A stretch of 64,000 nucleotides of DNA, from positions 124,001-188,000 of the forward strand of contig SVEL01000001.1 of the NCBI GenBank assembly GCA_015057425.1, read 5' to 3'. Each line of letters begins with the position of its first letter. Within the stretch, counting starts at the first letter, position 1. The notes below the pieces were generated by a model, which was not told the origin of the DNA, made no database searches, and saw nothing but the letters and a program-made list of their open reading frames with translations. Both the position numbers and the translations under genes were made by a program. This stretch comes from Lachnospiraceae bacterium. GTDB taxonomy: Bacteria; Bacillota; Clostridia; Lachnospirales; Lachnospiraceae. This document shows positions 28,145 to 35,660 of this stretch, in pieces.

Positions 28145-28837
28145 TTAAATACCTCGCAATTCGGCTTTTGGTACGTATTTTCGCGCTATTTCAAGGAATT
28201 CTGACATCTTTTCCCTGTCATATCCGGCATATCCGACTCCCAATATATCCCCCGAATCTACGAATCCCTGCAGATAATATTTTTCCTCTCCTGCTATCCA
28301 TAACACCATATCTTGTATGCTGTCACTATCATGCAACCCATTTACTATGGTTGTCCTAAACTCATAATCAACATTACCTTTTTTTAAAAATTCCATACTT
28401 TCATTTATGAGGCTCATATCTATATCTTGTATACCAACTGTCGCAGCATACATTTTAGGTGAATTTTTTATATCCATTGCAACATAGTCTATGAGTTTTT
28501 CATTTACCAGTCTTTTCAAAACATCAGGCCTGTATCCGTTAGTATCAAGCTTTACTAAAAATCCCTTTGACTTTATCTTTCTGATAAATTCTTCCAAATC
28601 CTTTTGAAGTGTAGGCTCACCACCAGTTATGCATACACCGTCTAAAATATTAACACGCTTATCAAGAAATGCAAAAAACTCATCCTCTGTTATATCCTGA
28701 TTGCTCATATCCCCAACCACAAGACTTGCATTATGGCAAAATGGGCATCTGAAATTACACCCGCCCGTAAATACGGTACATGCCATTTTACCCGGATAAT
28801 CCAGTAATGTTAACTTTTGTAATCCCATTATCTTCAC
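28145..28837 (-). CDS. nrdG: Anaerobic ribonucleotide reductase activating protein
   Basis: About 230 residues, a radical-SAM activase that installs the glycyl radical on NrdD. The 4Fe-4S motif is CNFRCPFC (CxxxCxxC), followed by GGEPTLQ. The start is uncertain: GTG at 28837 gives MKIMGLQKLTLLDYPG, the usual family beginning, with AGGACGG eight bases upstream; GTG at 28846 and ATG at 28828 are alternatives. It lies directly upstream of nrdD, but the NrdR-like sites and promoter sit between them. Confidence 0.92.
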   Translation of the reverse strand: MKIMGLQKLTLLDYPGKMACTVFTGGCNFRCPFCHNASLVVGDMSNQDITEDEFFAFLDKRVNILDGVCITGGEPTLQKDLEEFIRKIKSKGFLVKLDTNGYRPDVLKRLVNEKLIDYVAMDIKNSPKMYAATVGIQDIDMSLINESMEFLKKGNVDYEFRTTIVNGLHDSDSIQDMVLWIAGEEKYYLQGFVDSGDILGVGYAGYDREKMSEFLEIARKYVPKAELRGI

Positions 28838-28878
28838 ACCATTCACCGTCCTGTATCTTAATTTCTCACTTTTATATA

Positions 28879-29823
28879 TTATTCAGGATAATACTCTTCA
28901 TTATTCAACCTGATACAATCGATTTCTTCTATATCAATCATCTTATTAAAAGTGTACTTTCTTTTTTGTTCATGTTCAGTCTTATGATCTACAAGTGTAT
29001 ACTCGTCAACCTTCTTATCAACAACAATATGTACTTCGCTGCCATCTTTAAACACAATACTTAAGTTTCTTGTAGCTGTAGGCTCCTGCACAGTCAATGA
29101 TGCTGCAGATATATTTATCTCCACATCATCCTTTATGTTAAACGACCTATTGTCATATTCGTCTGCCACATATATAGGTAACATTGCATCAGCAGGAATG
29201 TCATCCTCTGTACTTTCTTCTTCTATTCTCTTCATATCTGCAACATAAGCTAAAAAGTTGTTTTCTTCATAATCAAAATAATAAATACATTCATCAACGT
29301 ATCCATATATGTACAACACCTTATCCTCTATATATGTCTCACCGATATAAAGTTCCGTTATAAATGCATATCTTGGATAATCTCTTGGACCGGTTTCCTC
29401 ATTTCCCTCGTATGTCCACATTTCACCGAATATAAACTCTCCAGCCTCCGTGTTCATTTCAAGATTTTCTTCTATATCGCTGCCATCTGTCATCTTTATA
29501 CTAATAAGAAAGCATCCGTCATCTGTCATACCGTCAAAATACATCTTCTCAAGTGATACGACACAATCACCCATAGTCACTTTTTCGTCTGCATCTGTCA
29601 TATATTCTTTCATGGCATTACGTTTATCAGCCATCATCTGTTCTGAACGCTTTACTTTCTCTTCTTCACTAAGTTCAACTATTGTAATCTGCTCCTTCTT
29701 TGTAGTTGTCTCTTTTTCATCCTTCTTAAAAGCCTTAGACAAAACACCGGAACTTATAACTGCTATTCCTATTAAAGCAACTACCAATATACTGATTATG
29801 ATTGCTATCTCTTTCTTTTTCAT
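28879..29823 (-). CDS. Membrane-anchored extracytoplasmic protein of unknown function
   Basis: 314 residues. One N-terminal hydrophobic segment (IAIIISILVVALIGIAVISSGVL, about 6-28) without a lipobox anchors an acidic, Lys/Glu/Tyr-rich domain outside the cell. No recognised family. GGGAGGG upstream of MKKKEIA sets the start. It ends 41 bases before nrdG starts on the same strand; a link to dNTP synthesis is not supported by sequence. Confidence 0.7.
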   Translation of the reverse strand: MKKKEIAIIISILVVALIGIAVISSGVLSKAFKKDEKETTTKKEQITIVELSEEEKVKRSEQMMADKRNAMKEYMTDADEKVTMGDCVVSLEKMYFDGMTDDGCFLISIKMTDGSDIEENLEMNTEAGEFIFGEMWTYEGNEETGPRDYPRYAFITELYIGETYIEDKVLYIYGYVDECIYYFDYEENNFLAYVADMKRIEEESTEDDIPADAMLPIYVADEYDNRSFNIKDDVEINISAASLTVQEPTATRNLSIVFKDGSEVHIVVDKKVDEYTLVDHKTEHEQKRKYTFNKMIDIEEIDCIRLNNEEYYPE

Positions 29824-29902
29824 CGTATCCCTCCCACGGTTCATCTTAAAATACCTATATAGATTATCACATTTTTTATGATTTATCTACCAATTTATAT
29901 AC

Positions 29903-29942
29903 CAAAAAAGCCCTTCGGGTGAAATAAATCATCCAAAGAGCT
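29903..29942 (-). terminator. Rho-independent terminator after the glycosyltransferase gene
   Basis: On the minus strand AGCTCTTTGGATGA and TCACCCGAAGGGCT pair at 13 of 14 positions when G:U pairs are allowed, followed by TTTTTTGG. It lies just past the stop at 29948. Confidence 0.75.
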
Positions 29943-29947
29943 CTCTA

Positions 29948-30565
29948 CTATTTCTTTACTTTATGATAATTGACCGGTGCTTCTGAAACATGATATCCGT
30001 TTTTTAAAAACTGGGCTATAAGTTCAGCTATTATCTTTCTATCCTTGCATCTTAACTTTTCTACCTGAACTTTATTTCTTCTAAATGCAATGAATTCGCA
30101 AAGATGGTCATTAATATGCGTATTGTATCGTAGTCTGAAAAGAAATGCCAACACGGGCATCATAAAAGATTTTTCAAACTTTCCCATAGACCCCTTGCTC
30201 ATTCTTCCCGCAAAACGATTTCCTACTATCATATCATAACCGATATCAAGCCCTTTTACAAAACCATTGATATGATAGAAATCAAACCTTCCGTCGCAGG
30301 TACTTAATATGACATATCTGCCTCTGGAATGATTGAGTCCGTAAGCTATGGCTGTACCTAACTTCTTCTTACCAACCTGAATAACCTTTGCTCCCTTAGA
30401 TTTTGCTATCTTAACAGAATCATCAGAGCCTCCCATATCAACAACTATGTATTCGGTGCTGATATCATTTTCTTCCGCATATCTTTTAGCCGCATCAATA
30501 CAGTTTCCAAGCATTCTGGCATCGTTGCGGCATAACATAATTACGGTAAGCTTAATGTTTTTCAT
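29948..30565 (-). CDS. Family 2 glycosyltransferase
   Basis: 205 residues, short GT-A fold. TVIMLCRNDARMLGNCIDA begins the fold, but the usual VDDGSxDxT is VVDMGGSDDS and the metal-binding DxD appears as TCDGRFDF. The C-terminal half (NRFAGRMSKGSM, NDHLCEF) looks like the polyprenyl-phosphate sugar transferase (Dpm1-like) branch. No membrane segment. The start at MKNIKLT has GGGAGG upstream. Substrate unknown; altered motifs leave activity uncertain. A terminator follows and the gene is not clearly in an operon. Confidence 0.75.
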   Translation of the reverse strand: MKNIKLTVIMLCRNDARMLGNCIDAAKRYAEENDISTEYIVVDMGGSDDSVKIAKSKGAKVIQVGKKKLGTAIAYGLNHSRGRYVILSTCDGRFDFYHINGFVKGLDIGYDMIVGNRFAGRMSKGSMGKFEKSFMMPVLAFLFRLRYNTHINDHLCEFIAFRRNKVQVEKLRCKDRKIIAELIAQFLKNGYHVSEAPVNYHKVKK

Positions 30566-30656
30566 CGGCACTCGCCTCCCATACATATCTTATACCATAA
30601 CTATATCACTTATACTTCTTTTTGATAACTACACCAAAGTGTAGTTTTATATTGTT

Positions 30657-32111
30657 TTAAAGATTAATTATCCCTATTTCAATTGCTTCCTTAACTGCTT
30701 GAGTTCTATTCTTAACTGACAATTTCTGAAATATATTCTTTGTATGAAACTTCACCGTATTCAGACTTATATTCAAATACTCGCCTATTTCATTATTAGT
30801 TCTTGCATCCTTCATAAGGTTAAGTATATTTATCTCCATTTCAGTCAATGTCGGATATTCATCCTTTTGCATTTTTAAATACTTAGGGAACATAATTCCT
30901 GTTTTCTTTGCAATTTCAATAACACTTGTCAGATATTCCGATTTTCCTCTTGACTTTTCATAAGCTGACAAAAGATGATACATTTTTTCTCCTTCATCAC
31001 CTATTAATCTGTCATATCTGTACTTTTCTGCCACATCAAGAGTCTGATCAAGCACTGTAAAGGCTCCTGCTTTTTCTCCATACTCAAAAAGTGCAATTGC
31101 AAGCAAAAGGTTTATCTCACACATATCCATATTTCTATGTCCTGCTTCCAATATAGGTTTCAATGTCTGTACCAGATTAACTACCGACATATATTTTCCA
31201 CAGGCAAGATAGCCTCTAAGCTTAACCATATATCTAAAGGTATCCAGCATATTTATAACTTCAAACTCATCCGGTGCTTCAAATTCCATCCATTGTGATA
31301 TCTTTTCATAATCACCTTCGTACATAGATGCCCATACCTCCATAGCATCTACGTTCTGTTCCAACTCATCACAGCCTTCTTCATGTACTTTTTTTCTTAA
31401 ACCTTCTACAAAGGCTCCTGAGGAAGATATTTGTCCATTCATAACAAGAATCTTAAACTGTAACGCCAATGCTACAAAAAGACACCTGCGATCGTTCATC
31501 TTTTCCATAAAAGGAATGGTTCCGATGGCCATAACAAGCGCATCAAGACACTTATTTCTTTGATATAGTAATTCAGCAAAAGCTATTTCATATACTCCGA
31601 CTGCCGCTTCTCCATAAACCACATGAACTGCTTCTATTATATGTTCCTTTATTTCCTGCCACTTGTTTCCGTATTCTGTAAAATCGCGGAATCCGTTTAT
31701 AAGACTCAATCTTCCTGCCGATATGGAAAATGCTTCATTTGGTGGCATATTTGCATTTTTTATTGCGTGCATACTTTCAAAAAACTCTTCATTTGTGATA
31801 CATGGCATCACCATATGATTATATTCCTTAAATTTGCAATCATCCGGAAGATAATTATGATAAGTCATAGCTTCTTCAAGCTTACCTTCCATTGCAGCAA
31901 GCACAGACCTTACGGCACAGATTTCTTCACTTGTTCTTATTTCATCAGTCGACAGCTTATGAAAATATTCCCTCAGCTCCCAGATTACATGAAGATAAGT
32001 AGGACACTGAAAAAAGTTAACCATCTTCTCTAAGAGGCGACCTTCTTCATATGCCTTATCAAATTCCTTAGATATTCTGATAATTTCTTTTCTGCTTTTT
32101 CGTGCTGACAT
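30657..32111 (-). CDS. LuxR-type transcription regulator with helical-repeat N-terminus
   Basis: 484 residues. The last 65 residues are a LuxR/GerE helix-turn-helix: LTEMEINILNLMKDARTNNEIGEYLNISLNTVKFHTKNIFQKL. Residues 1-410 are alpha-helical, Cys-containing and TPR-like, resembling the middle of MalT-type (LAL) regulators, but there is no N-terminal P-loop ATPase. The ATG is preceded by GAGGAAATTATT. It follows ldh by 27 bases in the same direction, so it may be cotranscribed with and possibly control ldh. Confidence 0.85.
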   Translation of the reverse strand: MSARKSRKEIIRISKEFDKAYEEGRLLEKMVNFFQCPTYLHVIWELREYFHKLSTDEIRTSEEICAVRSVLAAMEGKLEEAMTYHNYLPDDCKFKEYNHMVMPCITNEEFFESMHAIKNANMPPNEAFSISAGRLSLINGFRDFTEYGNKWQEIKEHIIEAVHVVYGEAAVGVYEIAFAELLYQRNKCLDALVMAIGTIPFMEKMNDRRCLFVALALQFKILVMNGQISSSGAFVEGLRKKVHEEGCDELEQNVDAMEVWASMYEGDYEKISQWMEFEAPDEFEVINMLDTFRYMVKLRGYLACGKYMSVVNLVQTLKPILEAGHRNMDMCEINLLLAIALFEYGEKAGAFTVLDQTLDVAEKYRYDRLIGDEGEKMYHLLSAYEKSRGKSEYLTSVIEIAKKTGIMFPKYLKMQKDEYPTLTEMEINILNLMKDARTNNEIGEYLNISLNTVKFHTKNIFQKLSVKNRTQAVKEAIEIGIINL

Positions 32112-32138
32112 AATAATTTCCTCTTTTGTTTCATCTTT

Positions 32139-33107
32139 CTACAGAGAAATACCCTGTAAAATCTCTTTTAATATCTCTGCGGACTTTATCAGTTTATTTG
32201 CTTCTTTTTCATTAAGCGATATAGGAACATGGGTTTCAATTCCGTTTTTTCCTACAATCACCGGCATACTCAATGCCACATCTTTTATACCGTATTCTCC
32301 GTGAATCATAGTTGAAACTGGAAGAATAGATTTCTCATCACGTATAATTACTTCGCATATTCTCCGCACAGCCATGGCTACACCATAATAAGTGGCACCT
32401 TTACGCTCTATGATTTCATATGCACTGTTTTTAACTCTTTCCGCTATTTGCCTTGCTGCCTCGTCATAGTGGCTGTGACCTCGCATCTCACAGAAGTCAT
32501 CTATTGGAATTCCCGATATATTAGCGCTACTCCATGCAGCAATTTCACTGTCGCCATGCTCACCTATGATAAATGCATGTACACTTCTGCTGTCAACTTC
32601 AAGATGTTCACCAAGCTCATATTTAAGCCTTGCAGTATCAAGTACAGTGCCTGAACCGATTACTCTTTCTTCCGGAAGTCCCGAAAGCTTTATAGCCACA
32701 TATGTGAGAATATCCACCGGATTTGCTACAATTATAAGCATTCCGTTAAATTCAATCTTTTTTATTTCTTCCAATATAGACTTTAAAATGGCAACATTTT
32801 TATTGACAAGGTCAAGGCGGGTTTCATCAGGCTTTTGGTTTGCACCGGCAGATATAATAACAATAGCCGCATCAGCGATATCCGTGTAATCACCGGCATA
32901 TATTTTCATATGACGCTGCAGCGGAATTCCATGACTTATATCCATAGCCTCACCTTCAGCTTTGGCTTTGTCAACATCTATAAGTACAATCTCAGAAAAC
33001 AAACCACTTTGCATAAGACTGAAAACTGTTGCTGAGCCTACAAAACCACAGCCTATCATAACAGCCTTTCTTGTATTTATCTGTATACCGTTATTTATAT
33101 CATTCAT
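32139..33107 (-). CDS. ldh: L-lactate dehydrogenase
   Basis: 322 residues. NAD-binding MIGCGFVGSATVFSLMQSG with D44-type acidic end (LIDVD), substrate-loop DETRLDLV, ANPVDILTY, GSGTVLDTARLK and catalytic GEHGDSE are all present. It reduces pyruvate to L-lactate with NADH as a fermentation sink alongside pyruvate formate-lyase. Length is normal with a short N-terminal extension. The next gene downstream is a LuxR-type regulator. The 103-base gap upstream holds no gene. Confidence 0.95.
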   Translation of the reverse strand: MNDINNGIQINTRKAVMIGCGFVGSATVFSLMQSGLFSEIVLIDVDKAKAEGEAMDISHGIPLQRHMKIYAGDYTDIADAAIVIISAGANQKPDETRLDLVNKNVAILKSILEEIKKIEFNGMLIIVANPVDILTYVAIKLSGLPEERVIGSGTVLDTARLKYELGEHLEVDSRSVHAFIIGEHGDSEIAAWSSANISGIPIDDFCEMRGHSHYDEAARQIAERVKNSAYEIIERKGATYYGVAMAVRRICEVIIRDEKSILPVSTMIHGEYGIKDVALSMPVIVGKNGIETHVPISLNEKEANKLIKSAEILKEILQGISL

Positions 33108-33210
33108 TTAGAAATACCTCCCAAACAGCAAAATTCTGCTAATAGTATCTCTAAATCTTTAAACTTTACACCTGAAATGTAGTTTTTTTATAAATAATAT
33201 ACATTTTCCT

Positions 33211-35064
33211 TTACTGTCTATCAATATATTCATTATAAAATTCAAGAATATCTCTCATCAGTTCTTCATCAAGTTCAAAGCACTTTGACTTATCAAGATA
33301 TATGTCCATAAATTCTTTCTTTATTTCCGCGTTATGTATGCCTCCATGTTCATTTACATACTTTAAGTAATCTGCATTTATTTGCTCTCTGTATTTTGCC
33401 GCATCATCAGAATTTAGTACATAACTGTGACCTCTGTCTGTATATTCAATAAATGTAAATCTGTCTGAATCCTTGTATTCTTTGTAAAATATATCATATC
33501 CTCTTTCTTTTTTTACGGTCTCATCATCCGAACTGTGAATAATCATAACGCCGGCTTCGCTTGCTTCAAAACCGTCTACTGCCGTCGGAAATGCGTATTT
33601 ACCAAATTTAAGTTTTTCATAAAGATTGACATACATAGTACAAAACTCTACAAAAGGACCAACCACCACTTCACCTTCCTGTTCAATCAAATCCGTAGAA
33701 TGATTCGGACCTGCCACCATAACTACGGCACTTATATCTTTATGAAAATTCAAAACCACACCTGAAGAATATGCGCCCCAGCTATGTCCAAAAAGCATAA
33801 TCGGAAGATTGGCATATTCTTCCTGCTCTTTTACATATGATATGGCATGTTCAAGGTCTATTATACCCTGTGGGAGCCCTTCCGAATCTTTACCCTCGCT
33901 GTTATCATTGCCGGTAGCATCATAAGCAAATACAAGATATCCATTAGTTGTAAAATAATCTGCTACATTCATATATGAATTTTGACCGCCGCCACCTAAA
34001 CCATGTGCGATTATAACAACACCATTTACATCCTGATTATCTTTACTGTACTTATAACCGGCAAGTTTTTGCCCTTCATTTGATTCAAATGTACAATTTT
34101 CAACTTTCAATCCGGAAAAGTCTGACACATCAAAGCCCAACCACTGTACTGTTTCATATCGTCTTGAAAAGATTCCTTCATATATAACAGCCGACACAAC
34201 AGGCGCCACGATAAAATTAACCACTGCAAAAGCAATTGCAAGAGATACAAGTGCTGTCTTTATCTTACTCTTTTTGTACCATTTTGCCGGAATAACATCT
34301 CTTCCTATAAATGCATCCTTGTCTTTTTTTAATACTCTTTTTGTTACTTTAAAAAGCTTTTTTGCATCACATAAAATGCACTCTGCGTCACCAAGCTTCA
34401 CCGCTTTAGCAGCTTTTGTCTTAAAATAGCCTTCTTTCATCTTATCAAAATTATCAGAAATAACCTGGTTTCTTTCTTCAGCCACTTTGTTGTAATGGCG
34501 ATACATATCAACCGTTTTTTTACTGCCGTCAGGCATAACTATGTGAAACTTTGTAGTATTTTCCGTAAATCTGTCCGGCACATCAAAGGACTCTTCGATA
34601 CTATGAATAAAAGTATTCCTAATATGTGTGACACCAATAAGCAATATCTTTGCATTTTCATCCTTAAGTCTTCCAAAGCATCCTTTAGGTGAACATGGTG
34701 TTGTCGAATTTTCTTCTCCTTTTATGTATTCTTCTGCCCTTCTTCCGTATGCAGCAACACTATGTGTAGGATGCAGAGAACGAACTACTCCTTCCCTTTT
34801 CATAAACACATTAGGAATAATCCCTACACAGGCAGGCTCAGTACTTCTGTCAAATACATTGTATTCCTCACTCATCTGATCCCAAGTATGTGTAGGCAGT
34901 AAAAGTAATCCGTCTTTAAAAAATTCCATAAGGGCATCCACTACGCAGTCTGCTCCATTTTCCACTTCACCAAGCGACTTCATGGACGAATGAACCATAA
35001 TGGTTTCGGTTCCATTAAGTCCCATATCTTTCAATTGCTTCTTTAACATTTCCTTTGTATACAT
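33211..35064 (-). CDS. AAC(3)-type acetyltransferase fused to a membrane-anchored alpha/beta hydrolase
   Basis: 617 residues in two parts. Residues 1-260 match the antibiotic_NAT (aminoglycoside 3-N-acetyltransferase, YokD-like) fold: TIMVHSSMKSLG, LLLPTHTW and the conserved SLHPTHSVAAYG (H98/H101), then SPKGCFG. Residues 268-295 are hydrophobic and probably membrane-spanning. Residues 320-560 are an alpha/beta hydrolase with GHSWG (S428), an acidic site near D513/D514 and H546. Resistance should not be assumed: many chromosomal YokD-like proteins do not act on drugs. The substrate pair is unknown. The ATG follows AAAGGT; no neighbour explains it. Confidence 0.88.
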   Translation of the reverse strand: MYTKEMLKKQLKDMGLNGTETIMVHSSMKSLGEVENGADCVVDALMEFFKDGLLLLPTHTWDQMSEEYNVFDRSTEPACVGIIPNVFMKREGVVRSLHPTHSVAAYGRRAEEYIKGEENSTTPCSPKGCFGRLKDENAKILLIGVTHIRNTFIHSIEESFDVPDRFTENTTKFHIVMPDGSKKTVDMYRHYNKVAEERNQVISDNFDKMKEGYFKTKAAKAVKLGDAECILCDAKKLFKVTKRVLKKDKDAFIGRDVIPAKWYKKSKIKTALVSLAIAFAVVNFIVAPVVSAVIYEGIFSRRYETVQWLGFDVSDFSGLKVENCTFESNEGQKLAGYKYSKDNQDVNGVVIIAHGLGGGGQNSYMNVADYFTTNGYLVFAYDATGNDNSEGKDSEGLPQGIIDLEHAISYVKEQEEYANLPIMLFGHSWGAYSSGVVLNFHKDISAVVMVAGPNHSTDLIEQEGEVVVGPFVEFCTMYVNLYEKLKFGKYAFPTAVDGFEASEAGVMIIHSSDDETVKKERGYDIFYKEYKDSDRFTFIEYTDRGHSYVLNSDDAAKYREQINADYLKYVNEHGGIHNAEIKKEFMDIYLDKSKCFELDEELMRDILEFYNEYIDRQ

Positions 35065-35187
35065 AAACTTTACCTTTGCTTACCTTTTTATGGATTTATT
35101 TGATGTACTGTCTTATTAGCATCATTTGGTTACTGTCATTTTAACATTTATATTGTATCATGTCGATTATCTTTTTAAACAAAGTTA

Positions 35188-35241
35188 TTGACTTGTTAGT
35201 CTATTAATGATAAACTTGCACTGAGGTCTATTACAAATAGA
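35188..35241 (+). promoter_or_regulatory. Promoter and candidate operator for the BlaI/BlaR-like pair
   Basis: TTGACT (35188-35193), 17 bases and TAAACT (35211-35216) are followed by the dyad TCTATT-aca-AATAGA (35227-35241) on the transcription start. GTCTATTA also occurs inside the spacer (35199-35206). BlaI-type repressors bind short dyads of this size, so autoregulation is likely. Confidence 0.55.
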
Positions 35242-35282
35242 TTGGATTATATAAATCGAACATACATTATACGGAGGTTACT

Positions 35283-35645
35283 ATGGAAGATATAAAATTA
35301 GGCGTTGTCGAATCACGTTTTGCTGACATTATTTGGGAAAATGAACCGCTTTCCTCAAGAACACTGGTTGAATTATGTAATAAAGAATTGGCTTGGAAAA
35401 AGTCCACTACTTATACAGTTTTAAAAAAGCTTTGTGAAAAAGGATTGTTCAAAAATGATAACAGTATTGTTTCATCAATTATAAGCAGAGATGAATTTTT
35501 CTCTATGCAAAGCGAAAACTTTGTAAATGAAACTTTTGAAGGTTCACTTCCGGCTTTTTTTGCTGCATTTACAAAGCGCAAGAATATTTCTGAAGCTGAA
35601 CTTAGTGAAATCAGACGTATGATTGACAATTACGGAAAAAATTAG
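35283..35645 (+). CDS. BlaI/MecI-family transcriptional repressor
   Basis: 120 residues. A winged helix of the penicillinase-repressor family: ESRFADIIWENEPLSSRTLVELCN...WKKSTTYTVLKKLCEKGLF. The C-terminal helices would serve dimerisation and proteolytic release. ACGGAGG precedes the ATG. The BlaR1-like membrane protease gene follows after 15 bases, forming the standard sensor-repressor pair. Confidence 0.93.
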   Translation: MEDIKLGVVESRFADIIWENEPLSSRTLVELCNKELAWKKSTTYTVLKKLCEKGLFKNDNSIVSSIISRDEFFSMQSENFVNETFEGSLPAFFAAFTKRKNISEAELSEIRRMIDNYGKN

Positions 35646-35660
35646 GAAAGGAAATGTATT

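Noticed and set aside
33211..35064. Acquired aminoglycoside resistance gene
   Set aside because: The AAC(3)-like domain is part of a larger membrane-anchored fusion with base composition like its neighbours and no mobile element nearby.
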